DNA of 64,000 bases. Source: Branchinecta lynchi (Eukaryota; Arthropoda; Branchiopoda; Anostraca; Branchinectidae). Shown one piece after another: positions 20,636-30,779 of the stretch; the stretch's first letter is position 1; each line of letters begins with the position of its first letter. The position numbers and the translations under genes are program-made. The DNA lies in NCBI GenBank assembly GCA_023053575.1, contig JAKZAP010000010.1:21326628-21390627 (forward strand), in the 5' to 3' direction. A model generated the notes under the pieces. It had not been told where the DNA came from, did not search any database, and saw nothing but the letters and a program-made list of their open reading frames with translations.

Positions 20636-20696
20636 CCAAGTCGCGGACAGTTTGTTGGCGGACAATTCATAAGATACTCTTTTTCTTATTTCTAGC
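20636..20696 (-). CDS. Exon of IL-17-receptor-like ectodomain protein
   Basis: 61-bp exon, phase 2 to 0. Acceptor TTTGTTTGCCTGTTAG, donor GTAAAT. Encodes LEIRKRVSYELSANKLSATW after completing a Leu codon from the upstream exon. A strand ending in L-S-A-T-W is a typical fibronectin-III-like B strand. The intron upstream is only 244 bp (20697-20940). Confidence 0.75.
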
Positions 20697-20940
20697 CTAA
20701 CAGGCAAACAAAGTGTCGACTTTGAAAACTGCTGAAACATTTTGTAGCCCGTAAAATGTTCTACGAAACATATTGGCATTCGTCAATTTGGCTAGACACT
20801 TCTGAAACAGATATTTTCATGTAACATGGGAAAAGCGTATACCTGCTCTTTACGAGTTTTAAAGTACCGGTACCATTCCGCCTTAAAGGACACCTGAACA
20901 ATGAAACCATACTTGAACACACCATGGAGAATGCATTTAC

Positions 20941-21018
20941 AGACATGGACACAGTTCTTCTCCTGAGCGTGATGTTTTCAAAATAGGGATGATTGTTTCC
21001 GGAGGTTTGACATGCAGA
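20941..21018 (-). CDS. Exon of IL-17-receptor-like ectodomain protein
   Basis: 78-bp exon, phase 2 to 2. Acceptor CTTTTTGTCTTGGAG, donor GTAAAT. After completing a His codon it encodes LHVKPPETIIPILKTSRSGE followed by ELCPC. 'VKPPE' is the sort of proline-rich connector seen between cytokine-receptor domains; the ELCPC cysteines may pair with those downstream. A second open frame across the same DNA (containing FENITLRRR) would not join its neighbours in phase. Confidence 0.75.
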
Positions 21019-21303
21019 CTCCAAGACAAAAAGCGCAATTCATTCAAATCTTGTACAGCGCTGGCCGGATCGTATTGAAATTTCTTCTAGATATACGTTT
21101 GGTCTTATCTGGTTAAAAAGTATTACAGAAGAAGGGTTGATTGGAGACAATTGTTCATTTATAAAATTGCTCGGTACTGAAATAAGGACAGATGCAAAAT
21201 GGAGCAAAAATAATCGCTTGGAAACGGTATTTCGTATTTGGATTGGGTTTTCTGGAGGCAATGTTAACGGACGTCATACAGATGGGGATGATACTTGGTA
21301 CTC

Positions 21304-21990
21304 TTGATGAGGGTGTCCTTTAAAAGCAGAGCTTAGTTTTAAAGTATTCAGATAGTCCTAACTACTGGAACTTCTGAACCTGGAGACCCAAATTTCGTAT
21401 GGTAGGCTACATTTTGAACTCACATACAGATTTGTTGTCGCATCTGATGCGGATGGGGTCGTCACAAGTGATTTTCTTAAGAGATGTAATTTTTTTCTTT
21501 AGAGTGCTGTTAATTCTTTTTGAGTTCCTGAGTTAGAGCCTTTGGCATGTTTGCAGTTCCAGGATTTGTCTGCTGATTTTTTAATTTGTTTTTTTTTTTT
21601 AGTTCCTGCGCCGGCTGTTTATAGCCTTTGGCATGTTTGCAGTTCCAGGATTTGTCTGCTGATTTTTTATTTTTTTTGTTATTATAAATCAATTAATAGC
21701 CCAAGCTGACTTTGAAACATATATTAAATAATGTATATATATATATATATATATATGCCACAATTCACTATTTTCCATGCGCATTATAGTCTCAATGAGA
21801 CCAATTTCTTGCTACTGATGCGTAAAACCGGTTTCTGAATTTTGGTGAGTTTTTGCTAGAAGGCAGTGGGTCTGGAAAAAGGCTTAAAACAGCCAAATGG
21901 ATAATGTGTTAAAAGCAGAGCTTATTTTACAGTATTCAGATAGTTTTGAATACTGAAACTTGAACAGTAAATAATGGCTTTAGTCATTTC
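21304..21990. repeat. Interspersed repeat and small tandem duplication
   Basis: GTTAAAAGCAGAGCTT...AGTATTCAGATAGT occurs at about 21318-21352 and 21908-21945, with a third relative at 6530-6565. GCCTTTGGCATGTTTGCAGT with flanks is tandemly duplicated at 21538 and 21627 (unit about 89 bp). An (AT)n tract lies at 21733-21757. CCCAAGCTGACTTTGAAACA at 21699 matches the outer arm of the hammerhead palindromes. Confidence 0.55.
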
Positions 21991-22289
21991 CAATGGATGA
22001 AATGCGCAGTACAGTACAGGTATTCTTCTTTGAACATTATTTTGAACAATGGTAAAATGAAGACCTAAAACACTCTTGCAGGTGTCCTTGGTGGTCATTA
22101 ATTAGCTACTTAGGCTGGCTGGTAGTTGACTTTTGCCACTTTTGCATGTGGATAAAAATGGCACTGTCCGAAGTTACTATTACTCTAATAAGCATACCCC
22201 TACTGCAGAGTCTGGTCTCCGCCCCTCTTTAAGCCATGTCCACTTTCAGACTTATTACTGGCAAACCCATTGTTATCAACTGATGCCAT

Positions 22290-22460
22290 TACGGAAAACC
22301 AGTTGATTCTTTTTAAACATTTAATTTTTCTTCAAATTTTTTTTCTTGAAAACAATAATTTTTTTTCCAAAAACAGTCATTATAAATGAGAAGCCAGACA
22401 GTATATACCTTGCCCCCCCCCCCAAAAAACAAAAGACATTTTGGCCAGTAATGCCTCTGT
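22290..22460. repeat. Interspersed repeat M, copy 2
   Basis: Matches 18870-18990 through AACCAGTT, ATACCTTGCCC and CATTTTGGCCAGTAATGCCT; a poly-C tract replaces CTTTAAGG. Confidence 0.45.
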
Positions 22461-22556
22461 TGTCACCTAATAAGTAGGAAAAATTACATGAGTTATGAAG
22501 GGTAAATCTGTCAGTCCTCCCCCATGCCACCCGCTTATATGGCAAACATCACATAC

Positions 22557-22629
22557 TGCATCGCATACAGGACTGGGGGTAGAGTACAGGAGGGGTTCAC
22601 ACGGAATTGCCAACCTCGAATCACATGAC
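22557..22629 (-). CDS. Exon of IL-17-receptor-like ectodomain protein
   Basis: 73-bp exon, phase 1 to 2. The acceptor has a long T-rich tract ending TGTTTTGTAG; the donor is GTATGT. After completing a Gly codon it encodes HVIRGWQFRVNPSCTLPPVL and YAM. R-G-W-x-F with a later 'Y-x-M-x-L-x-V' strand in the next exon is comparable to the end of the first ectodomain module of vertebrate IL-17 receptors. That comparison is from memory of the family, not an alignment. Confidence 0.75.
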
Positions 22630-22798
22630 CTACAAAACAATAAAAACAAAAATTCTCCATAATACAGTCCTAAGTTCGACTTGGTCTGAACCTAGGCTCA
22701 GACCTAGCCCAGGCCATTAGACTTTGCTTTTTGACGGTTGGAACATAAAAAAAAATAAAAAAAATAACATTTGTAAGGCCAATTTCGAGGTCAGATAC

Positions 22799-22900
22799 CT
22801 CTTCTGAATTTCGAAAGGGTGCAAATACATGCACCACAAAAATTTTGGCACCAATATACATGCTCAAGCTATTTGGGTTAACCTGGTAGCACAAATAAAT
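22799..22900 (-). other. Alternative or spurious exon candidate
   Basis: Strong acceptor (TTGCACCTTTTTGCAG) and 34 open codons beginning IYLCYQVNPNSLSMYIGAKI, then a weak donor GTATCT. Its phase (0 to 0) does not fit between the 24.8-kb exon (ends phase 1) and the 22.6-kb exon (starts phase 1), so it is either unused or belongs to another transcript. Confidence 0.2.
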
Positions 22901-23019
22901 CTGCAAAAAGGTGCAACAGAAAATTGAAAACAGAACTTGGTGCACAAACAATTTGGCCATTATCAGCATGTCAGCAGCAGGTTTAGAAGAAAGGCATTTG
23001 GAGAGCTGCAACTTCATTT

Positions 23020-24820
23020 AGCGAAAATGGAAAAAATATTACACTGAAGGGAATGATTAGAGCTTTCAATCAAGGACCAATTTCACACATTTGGACTTGG
23101 TATGTATGGAGGCTAGAAGAAAATAGTGAGATTTTACATGCATATGTTTCATTTGGGGGGGAGGGGATGCAAATAGCAAGGTATCCTTTAGGGTAGGCTA
23201 CCGTACTTAAATTAAATTAACAGTGCAAATTTCAGCTAAATGGTAGAAATATTATATGAAGTACCTATTCTTGTGCTATGCGGGCCCTTAGTTATACAGA
23301 TCTGCTCATTGGTAATTCACTCCTAGCTATAGATGTAAAAAGCGAATTTTCAAATGAATAGTCGCAAAACTGAAATATTTGGAGGCCTCTAAAAAATTGG
23401 GAATACTCCGAAAGATTGAAATATTTTGCAAAATTGAAAAATATAGAAAAACTGAAAAATATGGCGAATTTTCGCAATGTCTAAAAGAAAAATGCAATTT
23501 TCGGTGCAATTTTCGGGAGTTTGCGCCATCGCACTACAAAATCATGTCAAACGCATCACACAGTCATGTCCAACAGGTATATATGATGGAGATTCTTTGC
23601 AGCTTTGACGAATAACAGGGGATGAGTCAGGTTAGTCACGGGTTGCATTGCATTTGAAGGCAATTAGAGTGTGATTTAGATTTGACGGATATGCGTATGA
23701 TACAGGTATGATAGGAAAAGAAAGAGTTTTTTACTTGTAATTGGTAATCATATCTTACTGATTACTAGGTTAGAAAAAACAGGATCGGCAGAGAAGGGGC
23801 CACGGTTCCGTATCCGGAAGAAGGAAATTCTTGTTTTTCTTCCACATTAGATTCTTGTACTGATTGAACTTAAGGAACATCAGAAATAACCTACAAACTC
23901 CTCTGTAGATTAAGCTTAGCAAAAAGGATGTTTGGCATATTAAGAGGGGTTTCTCACTTAAAAAAACCTTATGTTGCTGATGCGGTATAATTATTCTTTG
24001 CTGTTAGTGGATGTTACCTGGTGTTGGAGGTGCATGGCATTCCGTGAACTTGTTTTACCTCCATTTCTTTTTTTTCTTATGAAAACCCACCATAATAATC
24101 AATAAACAAGTAAAAAAGTCATGAACTTCTCTCAAGCCAAACAATGGGACTCGAACAAGGATTTCTTACTAGGTCCAACTAGGTCTATTCATTATTCTTA
24201 AGGCGGAGGGAAGGGAGGGACTCAAAAACCTTTGTTTGCGCATTTAACAACGTCTTCAATGGAAAATACATGTAAAAAAAAATCCCTGGTTGACTGAAAA
24301 CTGAAGAAGTGGCAGCCAAACATATTCTGATTAGCAGAAAGGAATTCTGCGTAAAAACCAATTCATCTAGCTGCCAATGTTCAGAATGTTCTGAAACATT
24401 TGTACAGAGGAAGTGATCCGAGTGTTAGTGAGCAAACCACTGCCACAGACTTGATCTGCTCACTTGCAGAGAGACGCTTCTGATAAAGTTATACGGGATG
24501 AGAGCCTGTGAGAGCCAGGTGAGAGCATAATCTTGACTGAGTTCCTCGGTTGTTGTCTTACTCAGATGAAAATTTGTAGAGACAAGATAGCCTACTCGAG
24601 CTCAGCATCTTATTTTTCAACTTTCTTTTTATTTTTCGCAATTTTTTCAATTTTTCAGCGATATTCACAATTTTTACAAGATAAAACGGAAATATTGAAA
24701 TTTTACATCTATACTTCTGGCCTATCACAGCAAGTACATGAAATGACATTGTTCAAAGTCAACAACCATTCAAAGTCTAGGCTAAGCATCTTGCCTACTG
24801 TAATGTAACAAAGCACTCTC
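23020..24820. other. Intron; inverted A/T-rich repeat pair
   Basis: Intronic sequence of the minus-strand gene. The A-rich GAAAAATAT motifs at 23330-23510 recur as complement at 24600-24720 with TAGATGTAAAA at the outer edge of each, suggesting two opposite copies of one repeat. No gene seen. Confidence 0.35.
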
Positions 24821-24822
24821 AC

Positions 24823-24898
24823 CTTCAGTAAAATAAGAAGGGTAGTAAGAGAGACTAGAAAAGTAATCATTGTCTTGTACCCATGATCCTAATGTATT
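24823..24898 (-). CDS. Exon of IL-17-receptor-like ectodomain protein (most 5' well-supported exon)
   Basis: 76-bp exon, phase 0 to 1. Acceptor AAATTGCCTTTAG, donor GTGAGA. Encodes NTLGSWVQDNDYFSSLSYYP followed by SYFTE. Only one frame is open across it, and that frame joins the 22557-22629 exon exactly in phase. The signal-peptide exon was not found and would lie at higher coordinates. Confidence 0.7.
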
Positions 24899-25039
24899 CT
24901 AAAGGCAATTTATTACTAGATATTTTTCAATAAAAATACAACTGCACAGCGTTGCCAGATGCCACTGCATTAAAATTTTTGGTACTGCTTTGGAAAAAGA
25001 TAAGAGTAGCCCCGAACTCCGAAGCCATTTGGGACTTAC

Positions 25040-25155
25040 TTTGCGCTGCCAAAAGTAACTCAGCGGGCCACCGCCGAAAAGGCGAAAACAAGTTGTTTCA
25101 AATTCTTTTTCTATTGATTTTATCTTCCAAAGGCTCCAAGTTTTTGTTAAATTCT
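25040..25155 (-). other. Possible further upstream exon
   Basis: A GTAAGT donor (25034-25039, minus) follows an open frame containing FETTCFRLFGGGPLSYFWQR that ends in phase 0, compatible with the 24.8-kb exon. I found no convincing acceptor or start codon. Confidence 0.25.
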
Positions 25156-25520
25156 TACCGTCAGGAAGTTAAGGTGAGTCTTCACTTTCCGGAATCTGGG
25201 TTCCCAGATTTTCCGAGATTTTGTTTTTATTTCTTCTGCGATACTTAAAAATTCGGGAAATCTGGAAGTTCAAAGGCCCCTTTTCTGGATTATTTTGATA
25301 TACATTTGGACCGGTTCATATTCCAGATTTCCAGATGCAATTTACAGAAGACGTCACAAAAGAATCTGGAAGCACAGATTCCGGGAGGTGATGACCGGAC
25401 GTAAGCAGAAAGAGTCATTGGTTGTGACGGCAATACAGTACTATTATTTATTACCAAAATTGCATGTTACCTCCACACCGTGTAAACAAAGCAAGCAATA
25501 GCGACCGTACTTCCTATTGG
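25156..25520. other. No gene recognised
   Basis: Contains repeated AATCTGG/CCAGATT words and an isolated donor-like AAGGTGAGTC on plus at 25168-25177. Nothing further. Confidence 0.3.
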
Positions 25521-25529
25521 CCCGTCACT

Positions 25530-26070
25530 CTGTCAAAGGTTTGCTAGTTCAGACACTTCCGGACAAGCTACGGCGCCTAGGGCGGTGAAACTTGCCATTC
25601 TTTGCGGGCAGTAGTGCCATTTCACTGAACTAAAGGTTTTAGTTCTCTTAAAATCCCCTCGACCGATACATTCGAATTTCCCTAGAAATCCCCACGAATG
25701 CTGGGATTCCCCCTTTAACAATAAGGATTACCTTTATAGGTTAAAGAATTATATGGCACTTACTTTAGTTGTCCGATTTCGCCGCTTCGTAACTTGTAGC
25801 CTCTGACTCGAGTCCGTACACCGACCACTATGTCTCTCCGTCCGTTCGTCCATCCAATTATCTCACTTTGCTAGTTTCAGCACAAGATTTAACGTACGCC
25901 TTTTCCAACTCCCCGCACCGAGGTTGGGTCCAGTCTGGTCTTCAAAATCACAGACGTGGGACCAATGACCTTTGTATTGTCCAAGTTTCCTCTCAATCCC
26001 TATACATTTCTTTGGTCCCTTGTATTCTCCAAAAGTCCCCCCCCTCCCCAGGGGATTCCCGAGCCCCCCC
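25530..26070. repeat. Family A-related sequence, diverged
   Basis: TATATGGCACTT at 25750 starts a block with CTCCGTCCGTTCGTCC and TTTGCTAGTTTC, the family A end read in forward orientation. CTAGTTCAGACACTTCC at 25545 is a second piece. It closes with poly-C tracts near 26040-26085. Confidence 0.5.
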
Positions 26071-26184
26071 CCCCCCCTCTCCCAGAAGAGAGAAAAATAA
26101 TCCGGTAAATTTTGACTGGTGCGTCGAAGCCGTGCCAGTCAGAATGTGTCAAATTCAACAGAACTTGATGATTTTTATGGAGTC

Positions 26185-26850
26185 TACCGGATTCTTGCCC
26201 AGGGGATCTACCGAAATCTTGCTCAAGGAATCTACCGGAACTTGTCTCAGGGAATTTACTGGAGGATAGACCAAGGGGATCTACTGGACTTCGCCCCACG
26301 GAATCTACTATTTGTTGGATTTTGCTCCAGAAATCAAACGGAATTTGCTCAAAGGATCCACCGGAAATTTGCTCAGGGAATCTACCGGACTTTTTGCTCA
26401 GGGAATCTACAGGAATTTTGCTGAAGGAATCTACCGGAACTTGTCTCAGGGAATTTTCTGGAGGATGGATTGGGGGATATACCGTACTTTGCCCCTCAGA
26501 ATTTACTAGAATTCTGGAATCTACCACGATTTTGCTCAAGGAATTTACCGGAATTTTGCTCAGGGCATCTACCTAAATCTTGCTCAAGGAAACTACCGGA
26601 ACTTGTCTGACGGAATGTACTAGAGGATGGATCAGGGGATCTACCAGACTTCGCCCCACGGAATCTACCGGGATTTTGCTCAGGGGTCTATCAGAATTTT
26701 GTTCATAGAATCTACGGGAATATCGTTCAGGGAATCTACAGGAATTTTGCTCAGGGAATCTACCGAAGTCTTTCTCGAGGAATCCATGGGAACTTATCTC
26801 GGGGAAGTTACTAGAGGCTGGATCAAAGAATCTACCGAAATTTTGTTGCT
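26185..26850 (+). repeat. 24-bp minisatellite
   Basis: About 27 units of roughly 24 bp, e.g. GGAATCTACCGGAATTTTGC followed by TCAG. Because 24 is divisible by three, frames stay open on both strands; on plus the unit reads GIYRNLAQ. A GACTTCGCCCCACGGAATCT variant recurs near 26287 and 26647, indicating a higher-order unit. I do not call it a gene. Confidence 0.8.
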
Positions 26851-27029
26851 TACTGGATAAGTATAGATTCACAGCTTACCAGGATCACCCCTGCACACAG
26901 AGTGATTCTTGCAGACAAACAACATTGCGTACCGGAGCATTCATCGAGTGATTCCGGTAATCTCCTAAGTTTATGTAGCTTTCAAAAATTAGGCAACCTA
27001 CAGAAATTCATTATAATAATATCACGGTA

Positions 27030-27446
27030 CTGTCTACTCCAGTTTCAACAGCTTTCTCGACTCCTTTCCGATGAAAAACCGAGAAGAGTTCAAAGACGAG
27101 TTAGCCTTGTTCCGACATGATCTCATCTCAAAAGTCGCCAGGAGAGCCTCGGTACAAAAAAAGAAAATGTTCGAAGTTTTTCGTGGACTGAAAGATGTCT
27201 TACCACTTGTATCTAAAGCGTTCAAGCTGGCCAAAACAATCCCTGTTACCTCAGAAAAAGGGTAAAAACTTTTTATTAAGATAAGTTTTGTTTAAGCCCA
27301 TTTTGCGTTCAACATTGACTGACCAGCGTTTGTTACTAATCCCATGTGAAACCGATCTAGTTGACGAACGTGAAATTGGATGTGTTGTGAACAAGTGGAA
27401 AACGCTTAAAATCGAAGACTTTTTAGTTTTAACTGACACGGAATAG
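27030..27446 (+). pseudogene. hAT transposase C-terminal fragment
   Basis: The first frame (to a stop at 27265) contains REEFKDELALFRHDLI and ends LKDVLPLVSKAFKLAKTIPV followed by TSEKG. 'A-x-T-I-P-V-T-S' is the hallmark start of the hAT C-terminal dimerisation domain. After about 50 bp the homology resumes as LRSTLTDQRLLLIPC, a version of the usual LRSTM-ER block, running to a stop at 27444. The ERSFSxLRRxKTY core between them is lost, so this is a decayed fragment. Confidence 0.7.
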
Positions 27447-27577
27447 GTCTTAGGTGCAAAACATCTAGTAACATATCACTTATTCACTTCAATATTCCTG
27501 AAAACCCGATAAAAATCCGTTTCTTCGTTTCTCCTTTATCCAGGGATCCGATTTCATAGGTTGAACTTATTCCAAGA

Positions 27578-27746
27578 CCGTATCCAGGGGGGGGGGGAGG
27601 TGGTTGACCCCCCCCCTAAACATACAAAAATAATCATTTTTATAGGCTTTTCCCTCCTATCTGTGTGTTTTTCGTACTTTTTTGTCCGACCTGCAGGCAA
27701 TAACCCCCCCCCCCCCCCCGAAATAAATTCCTGGATACGGGCCCGA
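27578..27746. repeat. Poly-G/poly-C fold-back repeat R, copy 1
   Basis: Inverted ends ACCGTATCCAGGGGGG and CTGGATACGGGCCC enclose poly-C tracts. A second copy is at 36228-36402. Confidence 0.6.
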
Positions 27747-28490
27747 CTTATTCTTTCGGATTTATCATACCTCTATGTGCTTTTCCCTCTACGCTTGAAA
27801 TATTTACCAACTAGAAATGTAAGCCCTCACCGAAAAATAAAATAAAAATACCAGATTTATTGCAAGACATATCCTCAAATCATTTTCCTACTTTTTTACA
27901 GGCGTAACTTCTCCAATGTCGGATCTATCGCCTTGCAATCGAATATCGCCCTCGCCTCCCCCGCGTCTGGATGAATTTTATCGTTCATGACGATAATAGT
28001 CATGAACGATTATCTGAACGCTATTACGAAAAATAAAAAATCTCTCAGATGTGTCAAAATATTTCAGTATTCAAATATAAGAATGAAAAAGAAGCTGAAT
28101 TTTCAGCAAAACTTCACCGAGCCTATTTTTTTTTTTGTAACACATAATAAGAGTCAGAACACAACAGTAGGCCAATTCTAGAGTTTCTGCAGAGATGGTC
28201 ATTTACATGGACATTTCCCGTAAAACCTGAAAAATTCCGGTAAAAGTTTGAAAAATTCCGGTAAAATTCTAAAGCCCCCCCCCCCCCCTGTCAGGAAAGT
28301 GTCGAGACGCCCCTGCCGCCCCCCGTGGTCATCGTATCCTTTTGCTACCAGAAAGTTTACTTCGACTTGGGTAACGCAGGTCACAAGTTTCCTTGTCCCC
28401 CATCCCTCCACCACCACACGAACGATCGGATTAATCCGCGAAAACATGGTTTCGCTGGGCAAACAGCCGAGTCCTTCAGAAGCTTGTCAG
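27747..28490. other. No gene recognised
   Basis: Includes a poly-C tract at 28276-28289 and TCATGACGATAATAGTCATGA-like short palindromes near 27985-28005. No coding signal. Confidence 0.3.
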
Positions 28491-28494
28491 CTTT

Positions 28495-29095
28495 CATCGT
28501 CTTAGCTTACGTGCTAGTACCGGCACTAGCAAAAGTGAGACGGAAGGAGGGTCCCCCAGTACGATCGCAATATGGCACTTTAACCAATTTACTTGAAAAT
28601 TGCAAAAAATACCTTAAAAATAGAGCAAACACCGATAAATTCATCACCAATACTATCGCAATATGCCACTTGAACCGAAGGCTAGTGTTGGGCGATATTC
28701 GATATCGATAACGAATATATCGATATATCGGACCAAATATCGATATCGAATATCGAAACGGAAATATCGATATCGAAAACGATATTTTTCACTCATGATT
28801 ATTGTAAATAATCCAACATAACCTACATTTACATATCCGAAATTGGAGCAATATGTTTTCCGTAATTCAGTTCTTATTTATCCGGAGTTTCAGATGATGC
28901 AAGATGCTATTTAACGACAATTTCGTCAGTAAATTTGGGCGAAACGAGACATATCCTATAGCGAAACAAACTAAAGAAATATCGATATCGATATATCGGT
29001 TATCGAATATCAAAAGTGAAAATATCGATATATCGGCATATCGAAAAATCCAAATATCGCCCAACACTACCGAAGGCTGATACCATAATACAATA
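28495..29095 (-). repeat. Family A terminal fragments, one split by a hAT-type element
   Basis: 28500-28580 carries TTAGCTTACGTGCTAGTACC...GCACTAGCAAAAG...CGATCGCAATATGGCACTT. A second terminal piece, ATCGCAATATGCCACTTGAA then CCGAAGGC, is interrupted at 28683 and resumes at 29078 (TGATACCATAATA). Confidence 0.6.
28683..29069. mobile_element. hAT-type TIR element (family I) with 8-bp duplication
   Basis: 387-bp element whose ends are TAGTGTTGGGCGATATT and its complement. Flanked by a perfect 8-bp duplication, CCGAAGGC at 28675-28682 and 29070-29077. The interior is full of ATATCGATAT palindromes. 8-bp duplications and TAGTG-type ends are characteristic of hAT. Non-autonomous. A right-hand remnant is at 41767-41930. 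Confidence 0.85.
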
Positions 29096-29135
29096 ATAGG
29101 CTTGTTGCTCACGTTAGCACCTCAGCTGACATCTG

Positions 29136-29459
29136 GTGCTACGTATCGGAAACTGCAGTTTTCGGCACGCCAACGTGTCAAGAAGAGCAGCAGCCAATTA
29201 CATGGAAATGAAACACCTTTGTACAGTGTTCTTATGGAGACATCCCATAGCACTTTGCTCTGCAATAGTCCTCCTAGTTATTCCCTCCCTCTATCGCCTA
29301 CTTTTCTATTTCCTGTTTCTGTTTCCATCACCATCATTAATTTCCCGGCATCGTGACAATAGGTCACTCGGTCTTTATCCACTAGCTCCAGTTAGCTGCT
29401 GGCTAACCCGAGGTCAGGCTTTGATCCATTTCATTCTAAGTATTTTGGCTGAGGAATGA
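29136..29459 (+). other. Open frame with hydrophobic segment, uncertain
   Basis: 107 codons with a hydrophobic stretch (IALCSAIVLLVIPSLYRLLF) and no recognised domain, splice context or neighbour. Could be chance. Confidence 0.15.
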
Positions 29460-29513
29460 ATCCGCAGCCAAGGACAGTTATCTTTCATTTTTGGTCCAAG
29501 CAGGACCTCTCTA

Positions 29514-29887
29514 TGTTATAATTTATGGTAAGAGTTGTTTATATATTTAGTTAGGGACCCATTAGTGTTATATATTATGTGTCAAACTCTTGTTCACGTG
29601 ATACGAGTAAATTAACTATAGACGTTATGGTCCATCTCGGCTAGTAGGCCTCGGGCTTGACTGGATATGTGAATTCCAGCTTCACTAGGATGTGTGAACC
29701 AGCTTGATTAAGGATTTCTGGATTGACTGCGGCTGAGCTATAGAATTCCCCGAGGCTTTCCCTTTTGTCCGGTTTCCTGACTGGTCCTGGGTCTAGTGGG
29801 CACCTACGGTGTCAGAATGTCTTCAGCCCACACCCCAGGAGCCTTATCTTCATTAAACCTCGCCTCCACTCGTCCATCCTCTCAACA
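29514..29887 (+). mobile_element. Candidate LTR with tRNA-Leu-type primer-binding site
   Basis: 374 bp from TG to CA. ATTAAA near 29851 could be the polyadenylation signal. One base beyond the end is TGGTGTAAGAACAGGGAT (29889-29906), which matches 14 of 18 positions of the complement of an animal tRNA-Leu 3' end. No second LTR or internal genes were seen, so it would be a remnant. Confidence 0.4.
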
Positions 29888-29906
29888 ATGGTGTAAGAAC
29901 AGGGAT

Positions 29907-30360
29907 TTGGAAACTTCCCCCACGTTCAACATCTTAACAGTGTGTAAACTTTACTCACTTTATTATTTCCATTCCAATCCAAAAAAAACTCTACAGTATG
30001 GCTTATTTCAAATTTCACGCTTAACAGTCCAAGTATGTGACGCTAAAAATAGAGTTTTTCGCTCAAAGTCCACTTTTTCAACACTAAATTTTCACCTTGT
30101 TTGTCATCAGCATCATCACTTTAGCGTGAGCTACAACTTTAGCGTGCGGTATTTAGGTCTCACGCAAGTTTCCGAAAACTCTCTAATAACAACATAAAAA
30201 CGCTGACCATTTTAGGGGAAAAACTGCAAAAAAAATATCTTCAAAATGCTGAAAATAGAGCTAACGCCGATAAATTTTCGGCGCTCAGCCGCCGATCCAA
30301 ATTCTCTCCGCCGCCGACGAATTTAAATTTGGCGCGGCTTCGGGGACTAGCTGAGAGACT
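29907..30360. other. No gene recognised
   Basis: AT-rich with repeated ACTTTAGCGTG words near 30115-30145. Confidence 0.3.
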
Positions 30361-30362
30361 AA

Positions 30363-30777
30363 AGGCGTATTCTCGCCGTTCCTCGAGGACTCCACTTGAG
30401 GAGTCCCCGCGTTTTTGTTTGTCCCGGGGACTCACTCCCCGTATTCTCGCAAGTCCCCACGGACGGGGAATGCTCCGTTTATCATCCCCGTCATCAAAAA
30501 GGACTCCCTTTCAGATTCGGAGAGGAATCAATTTTTGCTGGTATTGGTGCAATGTAAAGTTAATTAAAAATAATCAGAATAAACAAAACCAAAAATAAAG
30601 TGGATCCAGACTAATTTCGTTAACTGCGTATTTCTTGTTTGAACAAAATCGATTTTGGAAGCATTTCCCATATTCTCGCTGTTTCTGTACGCGTAGTCCG
30701 CATGAAGTGACTCCCTCTATTCTCGCCGTTCCCTTCGATTCCCCGAGGAGTCCTCGGAGAACGGCGAGAATTCGCTT
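30363..30777. mobile_element. TIR element, family E copy 1
   Basis: About 415 bp. The ends AGGCGTATTCTCGCCGTTCC and the complement at 30750-30777 are about 30 bp long. Copy 2, in opposite orientation, is at 37746-38159. Confidence 0.75.
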
Positions 30778-30779
30778 TT

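Noticed and set aside
22670..23017. 115-codon minus-strand open frame with hydrophobic stretches
   Set aside because: Its best part could be an exon (22799-22900) but the phase does not fit the receptor exons and the donor is weak.
24130..24190. B-box-like GTTCGAGTCCC on minus, possible tRNA/SINE
   Set aside because: The candidate A box is too close and mismatched; no cloverleaf arms pair.
26000..26539. 179-codon minus-strand open frame over the 24-bp minisatellite
   Set aside because: Unit length is divisible by three, so frames stay open on both strands; no non-repeat coding part or splice context.
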